A stretch of DNA of 16,037 nucleotides, taken from assembly GCA_022710255.1 (NCBI GenBank), contig JAKLHG010000022.1:1-16037 (forward strand). The letters run 5' to 3'. Of this stretch, positions 1-8,271 are shown one piece after another (within the stretch, counting starts at the first letter, position 1; the number at the start of each line of letters is the position of its first letter). Source of the DNA: Candidatus Hydrogenedentota bacterium (GTDB lineage Bacteria; Hydrogenedentota; Hydrogenedentia; Hydrogenedentales; CAITNO01). The notes under the pieces are model-generated. The model was given only the letters and a program-made list of their open reading frames with translations, was not told the origin of the DNA and ran no database searches. The position numbers and the translations under genes are program-made.

Positions 1-800
1 ATGCCGTCGTCGGTCAGAATAACATGATGCTGCTTTTCGTCCACAGTAAAATGAATTTCCTTGCGCAAAGCGCGCACCACATCGTCCACTTTCAGATACA
101 TGTCCGATGTTTTTTCCGGACGACCGGAAATAATCAACGGTGTGCGCGCTTCGTCTATCAGGATTGAGTCCACCTCGTCCACGATGGCGTAGTTCAACTT
201 GCGCTGCACGCAATGCCTGACGGACAAGGACCCATTGTCGCGCAGGTAGTCAAAGCCGTATTCGTTATTGGTGCCGTAGGTAATGTCCGCCCGGTACCCC
301 GCCTGGCGTTCATACACGTCCATGTCATGCTGAATGACGCCTACGTTCAGCCCCAGAAAACGGTGAATGGGACCCATCCATTCGGCGTCACGCCGGGCCA
401 GGTAATCGTTTACCGTTACCATGTGCACGCCGTCCCCCGTCAGGCCGTTCAGGTAGCAGGGCAGGACGGCCACCAGGGTTTTTCCCTCACCTGTCACCAT
501 CTCCGCGATACCGCCCCGATGCAGCACAATGCCGCCGAGCACCTGCACGTCGAAAGGGCGCAAGCCAACGACCCGCTTGGCGGCTTCCCTTGCCACGGCA
601 AAGGCCTCCGGCAGCAACGCATCGAGATCGGCACCCTGGGCCAGTTTCGTTTTTAACACGCCGGTCTGGGCGCGAAGCCTGTCATTGCTCATGGCGCTGA
701 TGCGCCGTTCGTGGGCATTCACCTGTTCGAGCAGGGGAAGCAGTTTTTTGATATCCCGTTCGGCACTGGTGCCGAACAACTTTTTTAAAATGCTTAACAC
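1..800 (-). CDS. secA: Preprotein translocase ATPase SecA, N-terminal 266 residues (partial, runs off left edge)
   Basis: SecA is the cytoplasmic motor ATPase that pushes unfolded preproteins through the SecYEG channel. Reading the minus strand from 800, I translated 266 codons without a stop up to the window edge. The start reads V/M-LSILKKLFGT, the usual SecA opening. Helicase-type motor motifs follow in order: RPFDVQ near residues 81-86, Walker A TGEGKT at 103-108, TVNDYLARRDAEWMG, YGTNNEYGFDYLRDN, and Walker B DEVDSILIDEA starting at residue 208, then RTPLIISG. The preprotein cross-linking domain begins after this, and the C-terminal two thirds lie outside the window. I chose GTG (800-798) because the family N-terminus begins there; a GGAG (complement of 811-814) lies 10 nt upstream, and the frame closes with TAA at 833. 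Identity is certain from the motifs; the exact start is very likely. Confidence 0.97.
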   Translation of the reverse strand, partial: MLSILKKLFGTSAERDIKKLLPLLEQVNAHERRISAMSNDRLRAQTGVLKTKLAQGADLDALLPEAFAVAREAAKRVVGLRPFDVQVLGGIVLHRGGIAEMVTGEGKTLVAVLPCYLNGLTGDGVHMVTVNDYLARRDAEWMGPIHRFLGLNVGVIQHDMDVYERQAGYRADITYGTNNEYGFDYLRDNGSLSVRHCVQRKLNYAIVDEVDSILIDEARTPLIISGRPEKTSDMYLKVDDVVRALRKEIHFTVDEKQHHVILTDDG

Positions 801-829
801 GGGGAGTTGACTCCAAAAAAGAGGGCTGT

Positions 830-858
830 ATTATAAAGGGATATTGTCGCCGTTGGAA
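830..858 (-). promoter_or_regulatory. Predicted sigma70-type promoter of secA
   Basis: On the minus strand a perfect TATAAT (complement of 830-835) is preceded at 17 nt by TTCCAA (complement of 853-858, three of six matches to TTGACA). Transcription would begin about 25 nt before the GTG start. The -35 lies inside a small perfect inverted repeat, TTGGA-5-TCCAA (853-867), which could be an operator or chance. The -10 is strong and the -35 weak. Confidence 0.5.
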
Positions 859-1089
859 TGTGTCCAATGCAAACGGAGCATCCAATCTGCGTCCGGCTGA
901 CCGGAACAACATGCCCAGGTTCCTCCCCCGGGTGCAAGTACTCCTTCTTCCTGGTACGTTGGCAAATGACAGGACGATGTCTCTTTCGGTAGGAATTTTG
1001 GACGGTGCAGTTCGACAGGTTTATTCGCGCCTTGAAAACCGTGTATCCTGAGGGCGGCTTTTTTGGTTCAACTCCCGGGAGATGAAATA

Positions 1090-3306
1090 ATGATGCGTTG
1101 GCGAGACCTGCCCGGCTTGCAGCCGGGCGCCGTTTTCCTGATAGCGTTGTCCCTTTCAATCGGCTGGGGTATCCGGGGCAATTTCGGCCACGAATCGGGC
1201 GCCATGATTGCCGGGGTACTCGCTTCCGTAGCCGCATGCCTGGTATCCGGCCGGGAGGACTGGCGGCATCGGGTTGCCTTTTTCGCGCTTTTTGGCGGCC
1301 TGGGCTGGGGATTCGGCGGCTCGATTTCCTACATGTATCCCATTTCCTTTGGCGGTTCCGAGCAGTGGCAATCCTGTATCTACGGCTTTTACGCCACCTT
1401 TCTCGTTGGCGTGCTATGGGCTGGAATAGGGGGAATGGGCACCGCCCTACCTGCGGTCATGGACAGAAAACAAATCAATGATTTTATGGTCCCGACCCTC
1501 TTTGTCCTGTTGGTCATGGCCTTAAGTAACCTCGTTATCCAACCCTGGTTGGAGGACGCCATTATCGTACCGGAAACCGTATACTTGGGCGGTTCATTTT
1601 TTATGCCTTCCCCGGGCGGATTTCAAGGTCCTGCCTGGTGGCCGGGCTTCACGGCGGCTATAGCCGTTTGCGCACTTCTCTGGCATCGCCTGAAAGGGAG
1701 CGGCTGGCGCCGGCTGGCGGGTTTGGCCCTTGCCATGTCCCTGGTGATGGCGCTCAGCGCGGGAATACAAGTGTGGTTATTGAACACCCGCACCATTCTG
1801 GAGGCGGGCACCCTTGCGGAAATGCACATGGACAGCACCTGGAATCGACATCAAAGCCCGTTATACTGGTATGATGCGGACTGGTTTTCCGCCTTGGCAG
1901 CCCTGGTGGGCGTCTGTCTCTTCGACCTTTGGGACCGCCGGTTTGCCGGGGGACGATACCTGGTGCTGTTCGCCGGGCTGGGTGCGGGCGGCGGTGCGGC
2001 GGTATATGCCGTTTTCAGCGCTTTGGGCATCAATGCGTTTCTGGCGCGGACATTGGTGATAGTCGTCGGAGACCCCAACAGGCCCTTCAGCATTTTTAGT
2101 TACCTGTCGAATTGGCCGAATTTCGCCCACTATTACCCGCAACATTTAGGCTGGCTGCTGGGCCTGGGGCTGGGTGTCGGCGTCTATTTTTATTACTGGG
2201 GCGCCTGGCGGCGTGAATCCCGGCTCCTGCTGTACCTGGCGGGAGGATGGCTGCTCGCCTTTCTGTTGCTTCCTGTGCTGGGTTCGATACCCTTGCAGTT
2301 CATGGGCGGTTTCCGGCTGACGCCGCCGCGCAGCGACGACTGGGCGGGCATCCTGGGCGTATTCATCGCCGGCATGCTGTATTGCCGTCGATACGGCTTG
2401 GGCGGCGTGACGCTTGCCGGTTCCCTGTCCGGCCTTATCGGCGGATTCTCCTTTGCCTTCGTGCCTTTTCTGCGTGCCCTGCTGCGCATGCCGGGACATC
2501 CCGCATTGAACCCTGGCGGCCCTTCCGGCCTGTGGGCCCACTATCAAAGCGCCAACTGGCACAGCATCATGGAACAACTGCACGGCTTCGGACACGGCAT
2601 AGCCTTGGCGATAGCGTTGGGCGTGTTGGCCGTATTCGTAAAACCGCACGAGGGTAGCCAAGAACGCAAGCGCTGGCCGGAATTTACGGCCATTGTTCTG
2701 GTGCTATTTTTCATCACGTTCCTGAATGTCTGCAAGAACGTGGAACAGTGGGCGGACGTTGTTCCGGCCTCCATGAAAATGCCGCTGGTGGGCACTCTGG
2801 AGTTCAGCGCTTCCACGTGGTTCCTCATTACATGGATTGTCCTGGCCGCGCCGGTGATTGCCTTGATGACAGTGCATCTCAAGCGCCCCCTGCCGATTGT
2901 GCCCACTTCCTGGACGGCCCGCGGACAAGTGATTTATCTGGCCTTCCTGTGGATCATGGTAGTCGCCAATTTTGAGCGGGCATTGGTCCATTTTCACGAA
3001 AACCGGCTGGTGACCGAATGGGTGATCATCGTGAACGCCGCCCTGGCAACGTTTCTGATAGTGTTTTTACCAAGGGATGCCGCAATTCTTGAAACAACCG
3101 AACCGGAATCCTGCCGATCACTGGTGCGGCGTCTCTGGCTTGGGGCGCTGCCCGTGATTCTCTGTGCCCTGTTGCTAATGGCGGTAGCAAGCCGGATACT
3201 GTACGGAGATGCCCCGTTCGAGTCCAAAGAGATAAATCATAAACGTTGGGGCGAAGAAGCCCAATGGCGGGTCAATCCTATTCTGAAACATGGAACTCAT
3301 CGTTGA
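1090..3306 (+). CDS. Uncharacterised polytopic membrane protein, about 18 membrane spans
   Basis: I do not recognise a characterised family. From the ATG at 1090 the protein has 738 residues and is almost entirely hydrophobic segments, about 18 by eye, joined by short loops. It ends in a short polar tail (HKRWGEEAQWRVNPILKHG). The first span carries a glycine-rich GWGIRGNFGHESGA block (residues ~25-38), and a second GLGWGFGGSISY block follows near residues 68-80. These look like paired re-entrant or helix-packing motifs, as seen in transporters and membrane-embedded enzymes. There is no ATPase, kinase or glycosyltransferase signature. ATG 1090 is preferred to the in-frame TTG at 1063, because GGGAG (1077-1081) sits 8 nt before it and because MMRW then leads straight into the first span. 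It is divergent from secA and is followed 101 bp later by a secreted phosphodiesterase gene. Transport or lipid/sugar handling is only a guess. Confidence 0.9.
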   Translation: MMRWRDLPGLQPGAVFLIALSLSIGWGIRGNFGHESGAMIAGVLASVAACLVSGREDWRHRVAFFALFGGLGWGFGGSISYMYPISFGGSEQWQSCIYGFYATFLVGVLWAGIGGMGTALPAVMDRKQINDFMVPTLFVLLVMALSNLVIQPWLEDAIIVPETVYLGGSFFMPSPGGFQGPAWWPGFTAAIAVCALLWHRLKGSGWRRLAGLALAMSLVMALSAGIQVWLLNTRTILEAGTLAEMHMDSTWNRHQSPLYWYDADWFSALAALVGVCLFDLWDRRFAGGRYLVLFAGLGAGGGAAVYAVFSALGINAFLARTLVIVVGDPNRPFSIFSYLSNWPNFAHYYPQHLGWLLGLGLGVGVYFYYWGAWRRESRLLLYLAGGWLLAFLLLPVLGSIPLQFMGGFRLTPPRSDDWAGILGVFIAGMLYCRRYGLGGVTLAGSLSGLIGGFSFAFVPFLRALLRMPGHPALNPGGPSGLWAHYQSANWHSIMEQLHGFGHGIALAIALGVLAVFVKPHEGSQERKRWPEFTAIVLVLFFITFLNVCKNVEQWADVVPASMKMPLVGTLEFSASTWFLITWIVLAAPVIALMTVHLKRPLPIVPTSWTARGQVIYLAFLWIMVVANFERALVHFHENRLVTEWVIIVNAALATFLIVFLPRDAAILETTEPESCRSLVRRLWLGALPVILCALLLMAVASRILYGDAPFESKEINHKRWGEEAQWRVNPILKHGTHR

Positions 3307-3330
3307 ATACACTTCAGGAAATCGTATACT
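3303..3330 (+). promoter_or_regulatory. Predicted promoter for the phosphodiesterase-like gene
   Basis: TTGAAT (3303-3308, four of six matches to TTGACA) and TATACT (3325-3330, five of six matches to TATAAT) are 16 nt apart, about 78 nt before the next start. The -35 overlaps the stop codon of the preceding gene. The 3340-3390 stretch also contains overlapping short inverted repeats around CGGACCGG/CCGTTCGG, with no T-tract, so it is not a clear terminator. Prediction by eye only. Confidence 0.35.
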
Positions 3331-3407
3331 CTGTAATCGACGCATCCGACAGGTCTGACGGACCGGACTGATCCGTTCGGTCAACCCTAACACGACGGAG
3401 GAACCGT

Positions 3408-4373
3408 ATGAACCCGATGAAAATAACCTGGCCCGTTATCATGGTGTTTTCCGTGTGCATATTCGTGAGCGCCGGTGAATCCGGCGGTTTTCTGCCGGGT
3501 GAACGTGTCTTAATGGAGGCGCATAATTGTTATCCCTATCATGGGCTCTGGCATAACCGCATTGACCGGGCGCTGGAAACGGGGGTCCCGCTGGGCATTG
3601 AAATCGACCTGTGCTGGCACGCGGAAGGCAATGACGGTGCGGGACGGCTGGTCGTCGCCCATGAGGGGCCCTTTGACGGCAAGGAACCGACATTGCGTGA
3701 ATACTTTTTTGAGCGGGTACGGCCGCTGGTTGAACAGGCGCTGGCCTCGGAAGACAAGCGCCATTGGCCCCTGATCACGCTCAATATCAATGATATTCGC
3801 GGCCATGACAGGGCCATGCACCCCGCTGTCTGGACGCTTACCGGAGAATATGAGAACTGGTTGTGTACAGCCGTGAAGGGCCCCGCGCCGGATCCCGTCA
3901 CGCCCATCGAGATTAAACCTGTCCTGGTACTGACCGGTGGAGGCCGCCCGGAAATCGAGCAGTTTTATGATGTTGTGCCCGTGGGGGGCCGGCTGCGCAT
4001 CTTCGGCCGCGGCAGCGATGACAAGCCGGCGGACAATTTCAGGCGCTGGGTAAACTACTCCTGGAGCGCGGTCGAACCGGAAGGGCAGAATCAAGCGGGG
4101 GAATGGACCAGCGACGACGCCGAACGGCTGGCCACCCTGGTGAAACAGGCCCATGAGCAGGGCTATTGGATACGCTTTTATTCTCTGAATGGACACAATC
4201 AGGTAACCGGCCTCCGTTTCGGCTGGGGTACCGGGTATAACTTTGGCTCACTGGAAGTGGCACAACAACGCTGGGAGGCCGCCCGTGCGGCCGGGGTTGA
4301 CTTCATAGCCACCGACCAGTGTGAAGAAGCGGCCGCCTGCTTAAAGAAAGCGGCCGGAAACAACGCTGAATAA
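3408..4373 (+). CDS. Secreted GDPD/PI-PLC-like TIM-barrel phosphodiesterase
   Basis: Probably an exported enzyme that cleaves a phosphodiester, such as glycerophosphodiesters or a phosphoinositide-like lipid, outside the cytoplasmic membrane. The 321 residues start with a Sec-type signal peptide (residues 1 to ~22, K5 then a hydrophobic run ending VSAG). The catalytic pattern of the PLC-like phosphodiesterase superfamily follows: EAHN with His39, then GIEIDL with Glu65 and Asp67 as metal ligands, then VVAHEGP with His85 as the second acid/base histidine. The C-terminal part retains GVDFIATDQ, resembling the last barrel strand of these enzymes. GGAGG (3397-3401) lies 6 nt before the ATG. A nucleoside transporter gene follows 31 bp later, so the pair may be co-transcribed and serve scavenging. 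The superfamily is fairly sure; substrate and exact subfamily are not. Confidence 0.82.
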   Translation: MNPMKITWPVIMVFSVCIFVSAGESGGFLPGERVLMEAHNCYPYHGLWHNRIDRALETGVPLGIEIDLCWHAEGNDGAGRLVVAHEGPFDGKEPTLREYFFERVRPLVEQALASEDKRHWPLITLNINDIRGHDRAMHPAVWTLTGEYENWLCTAVKGPAPDPVTPIEIKPVLVLTGGGRPEIEQFYDVVPVGGRLRIFGRGSDDKPADNFRRWVNYSWSAVEPEGQNQAGEWTSDDAERLATLVKQAHEQGYWIRFYSLNGHNQVTGLRFGWGTGYNFGSLEVAQQRWEAARAAGVDFIATDQCEEAAACLKKAAGNNAE

Positions 4374-4404
4374 TCCCTGTGCGGGCTTGACAAGGAGTAC
4401 GCCC

Positions 4405-5685
4405 ATGGGCGGTAGTTTCGGGATGCAGGCAACCAGTCTGGCCGGTCTCTTCTGCATGGTCCTTCTGGCCTGGCTGCTTTCGGAAGACCGGAAACATATT
4501 CCGTGGCGCATCCTGTTCTGGGGGCTGTTCCTGCAGGTGTTTCTGGGCATGGCGGTTCTGCATACGCGTCTGGGCGCCCAGCTGTTTAACGGGGTCAACC
4601 ACGTTTTCGACTTCATCACTGCCGCCAGCACGGAAGGCGCAGCCTTTGTATTCGGCAATCTCACCCGGTTATTTGTACTTGAGCGGGTCTTGGTGCCGGG
4701 CCCTGACGGTCAACTGGCGGCCCAGGAACCTTTTGTCATCAATGCCATCTTCGCGTTTAACGTGTTGCCCGTCATTATTTTCGTGGCCGGGCTGGCGGGC
4801 ATCCTGCAGCATTTGGGCGTTATTCAAGCCGTGGTCCGCGCCATGGCCTGGATCATGCGCCGCACCTTGAAAACGTCAGGCGCGGAAACATTTGGCGCGG
4901 CTCTCCTTGTATTTACCGGCATTGAATCCACAGCTGCCCTGGGCGGGTATCTGCAGCGCATGACCCGTTCCGAACTGTTTACCATCATGACCACCTTTCT
5001 CGCCACTATTGCGGCCAGTGTCATGGTCGCTTATGCCAACTTCGGCGCGGAACCGGGGCATCTGTTAACCGCCTCGCTCATGAGTGCGCCCGCCGCCATC
5101 CTGATCGCCAAGATGATGGTGCCGGAAAAGGAGGTACCGGAAACCTCCGGAATCACCAGCGTACGCCTGCCCGTGGAAAGCCAGAACATTTTCGACGCGG
5201 CAGCGCGCGGCGCGACGCTGGGATTAAACATGGCCTTAAATGTCGCCGCCATGCTTATCGTTTTCGTCGGATTGATCTATCTGGCCGATCAGGCCGCGAT
5301 AGCCGTTTCAGGCGTATCAATCACCACGCTGTTAGGATACTTCTTCCGACCGTTTGCGATGGTCATGGGCGTCCCCTCAAAGGACATTGGCCCGTTGGCC
5401 GAATTACTCGCAACCAAAACCGTTTTTAATGAGTTTATCGCCTACCAAAACCTGCAGACCTTCATTCAGGAGGGTACCTTAAGCAAAAGAACCATTACTG
5501 TAGCCACCTATGCATTATGTGGTTTTTCCAATCCCGGCAGCCTCGGTATCCTTATCGGCGGCATGTCCGCCATCGCCCCGGAACGCCGCGGCGATATCGC
5601 CCGAATGACCGTGCGCGCATTCATAGGCGGCAGTTTGGCCGCCTTCATGACCGCTTGCGTTGCGGGAATGCTGACGGGCGACTAG
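4405..5685 (+). CDS. Concentrative nucleoside transporter (CNT/NupC family)
   Basis: An inner-membrane symporter importing nucleosides with Na+ or H+. The 426 residues hold the family marks in order: FNGVNHVFDFITAASTEGAAFVFG (N-terminal gate-like region), FVINAIFAFNVLPVIIF, the GIESTAAL substrate-site motif (residues ~172-179), KTVFNEFIAY (~338-347) with the conserved NEF-AY, and CGFSNPGSLGI (~372-382). Length is near the usual ~400. ATG 4405 is chosen over the in-frame TTG at 4387, because AAGGAG (4392-4397) lies 7 nt before it and the TTG start would place the ribosome-binding site inside the gene. It sits 31 bp after a secreted phosphodiesterase gene and 69 bp before a membrane glycosyltransferase gene, all on one strand. 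The family is confident; purine or pyrimidine preference cannot be read. Confidence 0.92.
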   Translation: MGGSFGMQATSLAGLFCMVLLAWLLSEDRKHIPWRILFWGLFLQVFLGMAVLHTRLGAQLFNGVNHVFDFITAASTEGAAFVFGNLTRLFVLERVLVPGPDGQLAAQEPFVINAIFAFNVLPVIIFVAGLAGILQHLGVIQAVVRAMAWIMRRTLKTSGAETFGAALLVFTGIESTAALGGYLQRMTRSELFTIMTTFLATIAASVMVAYANFGAEPGHLLTASLMSAPAAILIAKMMVPEKEVPETSGITSVRLPVESQNIFDAAARGATLGLNMALNVAAMLIVFVGLIYLADQAAIAVSGVSITTLLGYFFRPFAMVMGVPSKDIGPLAELLATKTVFNEFIAYQNLQTFIQEGTLSKRTITVATYALCGFSNPGSLGILIGGMSAIAPERRGDIARMTVRAFIGGSLAAFMTACVAGMLTGD

Positions 5686-5754
5686 CTGGCACGGGGAGAA
5701 GCCCGGGACCACTTAATTCACTATATTCAGCCTGCAACCTGTAGGAGTCCATTG

Positions 5755-8271
5755 ATGGAATTTGAAACACCGGCAACACCCGCACCCACGGAGATCCTTC
5801 CCGGTGTCGGCGTTGAAATGCCCGCGGGATGGCGTCTGCTTCCTCCGGAAACACCAAAGGCCCCGCCGGTTCAAACCAGCCGCCGGCCTGATATCACCGG
5901 GTTATTGCTTTTGCTGCTGATTATCGTTTTTCACACCGTCCTGAACACTTACTGGCTGAACGTGGACCGCCATCTTATCCGGTGGGATGAGGCTCACCAT
6001 ATACAGCAGGCCGAAGCGTTTCATGACGCCCTCTTCCCGCCTGAGGTACGGGGCGTTTTGGCGCGCCTGATGGCGGCTATCGGGATTGAATCTCCCTATC
6101 CGCCGCTATCCCATTTTCTTGGGACCGCCGCCATACACCTTTTCGGCGACACCCCGGATGGGGCCGCCCTTTCCGGAAGTTTTGCGCTGGCCTTGTTACT
6201 GTTGGGTATTTACACGCTGGCACGCCAGGGCATGGCGCCGCACAACGCCCTGCTCACTGCGGTCGTCGCCTCGTTAACGCCCATGATTTACGGCTATTCC
6301 CGGATGGTCATGCCGGACACCCTGTGCGGCGCCCTGGTTCTATGGGCGCTGTTTGCCCTCTTGAAATCCGATTTTTTCCGCAAGACGGGCTGGACCTTGC
6401 TTTTTAGCCTCCTTTGCGGACTGGCACTCCTGACGAAACAAACGGCCCTGATTTACCTGGCCCTGCCCATGGCATTGGCGTGGAGTACGGGTATGGTAAA
6501 GGCGCTGGTCCCGGAAAAAGCGTCGGGTGATGCCACCACCCGACGCCCATGGGCAAAACTTCTGTTTAATCTCGGTTTGTGCGCCATAGTCGTCACCGCG
6601 GTTTGCTCCTGGTGGTATTTCAGCCATCTGGAATATGTGTACACCTGGTGGAGCACACATCGGGGGCATGATATAAGCCTGTTTCAACCCGGCATCGCGT
6701 CACGCCTCGCGGGCGCCCTGCCTGAGGTAACGGAAACACCTGAAGCGCGCATTGCTTTTGATCCCGCCATCTCCGGATTCTCCACAGACACCGCCCCCCC
6801 TTCCGCCGCCTGTCCTGATACCCGGCTTTTGGCGCCTTACCATCGCTTCTGGAAACGCTACCTGATCTATTTGGTAAACGAAGTAACCTTTCTGCCTTTG
6901 GCACTGGTGGCGCTGGCCGGGGTGCCCGCGTTATTACTCAAACGCAACCGTACCGCCCTGGCGCTCTTCTTGCTTTCCTGGCCGCTGGGTACCTATCTGC
7001 TGTTGACCGGCCTCTTTTCCCTGCACAGCCCGAGGTTTCTTTACGGTATGGCGGCGGCGCCGGCCTTTTTGGCCACACTCGCCCTGGATGCGGTGCCTTT
7101 TGTGCGTTTACGCCGGTTGCTATGGGGGATATTGCTGCTTTTCCTGACGCTGCAGTTCCTCAATCTGAGTCTGATTCCTTTTGGACCCGCAAAGCGGCTG
7201 GAACTTCCCGTGTTATCCCATGAACCTGAAGTAAAGCAGCGGGGTAATTCGGGTATGACCTTATACAAGGATACCATCCGGACGGGGCACTACATCCTGC
7301 AGGCGCCCAGCGGGGGAAAACAGGTTCCGGAACTTCTGCTCAAATCCATGGCCGACCACGAATCCACACGTCAAGAGGCTCCTCCTGCGGAAGGGGCGGC
7401 CGGGGCTGTCGCCTGGTACCAGGAGGTTTCCCCCGTACCGTCACCACTTGGTCTCGATTTTTATACCCGGAGAATGGAAGCCAGCCTAAAAAAGGACGGT
7501 TTACGGCATTTTGCCCCGGTCAAAGCCCAATCGCGAGCAGCGGAAGGCACCCTGCCCGAATTGGCGGAAACCGCTTACATAGTGCTGTATCAGCCCCTGG
7601 AAGGTGACTATATCGCGGCACTCGAGAAAAATATGGCCTTCTTTCTGGAGCAGGGCTTTGAAAATATTTCAGCGTTAAAGGTCGAAGACAACAACCCCGC
7701 GGGGCCGGGCTATGCGCACGTGCTGGCGCAAAAAGGGCTTCCCAACCTTGAAAAAACAAGCAATCTCTTTGAGATGTACAAGGTTTTGGCCCTGGACGGT
7801 AAAAACTATCTGTTATCCGACAAGGAGAGAGCCGCCCTGGAAAAGCGTTATACCCGGGCACTTGAACGATATACGGGAAATAGGCAGCCGATGAACGACA
7901 ATACGAGCCTTTTGGAGTTAAATGTCGGGAAAGCCTCGGATAATTGGTATCTTTTGAGGCTGGTTATCCACTGCAAAAAAACTCCCTCCGAGGGAAATAC
8001 GCTGCGCATCTGGATGCGGGCCAAGGTCCATGAAGCGGACCGTGACGGCCTGTTTGAGCCGCAGAAAGGTCTCCCGGAACTCGTGTGGGATGTCGACCCG
8101 AAACCGCCCGCCAGCCGATGGAAGACCAACGAGGCACTGATTTTCACCCGGCCAGTCATGGCGCGTCCCCTGCGTTACCAGGTGGAACTCGGCTTATACA
8201 ATCCGGAGATTGAGGAAAAGCCAACCGCATTGATTAGAACGGAATGGGTGGATTTCAGGTCAATTGAGTGA
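5755..8271 (+). CDS. GT-C family (GT39/ArnT-like) membrane glycosyltransferase with large soluble C-terminus
   Basis: Likely transfers a sugar from a polyprenyl-phosphate donor to lipid A, protein or another envelope acceptor on the outer face of the inner membrane. After a ~45-residue proline-rich cytoplasmic start comes the first span (LLLLLLIIVFHTVLNTYWL). Next is the GT-C first-loop acidic motif RWDEAHH (residues ~76-82), YPPLSHFL (~115-122), and then YGYSRMVMPDTLCGALVLW and LLTKQTALIY, both typical of GT39/ArnT-like enzymes. About ten spans lie in residues 48-480. The final ~350 residues are hydrophilic with no motif I know; ArnT-like enzymes also carry a periplasmic C-terminal domain. 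ATG 5755 is preferred to the adjacent TTG 5752, because AGGAG (5743-5747) is spaced 7 nt from it. The stop overlaps the convergent RlpA-like gene by 12 bp. Confidence 0.85.
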   Translation: MEFETPATPAPTEILPGVGVEMPAGWRLLPPETPKAPPVQTSRRPDITGLLLLLLIIVFHTVLNTYWLNVDRHLIRWDEAHHIQQAEAFHDALFPPEVRGVLARLMAAIGIESPYPPLSHFLGTAAIHLFGDTPDGAALSGSFALALLLLGIYTLARQGMAPHNALLTAVVASLTPMIYGYSRMVMPDTLCGALVLWALFALLKSDFFRKTGWTLLFSLLCGLALLTKQTALIYLALPMALAWSTGMVKALVPEKASGDATTRRPWAKLLFNLGLCAIVVTAVCSWWYFSHLEYVYTWWSTHRGHDISLFQPGIASRLAGALPEVTETPEARIAFDPAISGFSTDTAPPSAACPDTRLLAPYHRFWKRYLIYLVNEVTFLPLALVALAGVPALLLKRNRTALALFLLSWPLGTYLLLTGLFSLHSPRFLYGMAAAPAFLATLALDAVPFVRLRRLLWGILLLFLTLQFLNLSLIPFGPAKRLELPVLSHEPEVKQRGNSGMTLYKDTIRTGHYILQAPSGGKQVPELLLKSMADHESTRQEAPPAEGAAGAVAWYQEVSPVPSPLGLDFYTRRMEASLKKDGLRHFAPVKAQSRAAEGTLPELAETAYIVLYQPLEGDYIAALEKNMAFFLEQGFENISALKVEDNNPAGPGYAHVLAQKGLPNLEKTSNLFEMYKVLALDGKNYLLSDKERAALEKRYTRALERYTGNRQPMNDNTSLLELNVGKASDNWYLLRLVIHCKKTPSEGNTLRIWMRAKVHEADRDGLFEPQKGLPELVWDVDPKPPASRWKTNEALIFTRPVMARPLRYQVELGLYNPEIEEKPTALIRTEWVDFRSIE

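Noticed and set aside
213..656. 147-codon plus-strand open frame
   Set aside because: It lies opposite secA, whose motifs are unmistakable on the minus strand.
1063..1089. TTG start extending the membrane protein by nine residues
   Set aside because: The Shine-Dalgarno sequence lies inside this extension and is well spaced for the ATG at 1090.
3510..4196. 228-codon minus-strand open frame
   Set aside because: Shadow of the phosphodiesterase-like gene, which has a signal peptide, the catalytic His/Glu/Asp pattern and a good ribosome-binding site.
5686..5754. CCCGGG-containing stretch after the nucleoside transporter gene as a terminator
   Set aside because: No stem of useful length and no T-tract; read-through into the glycosyltransferase gene is more likely.
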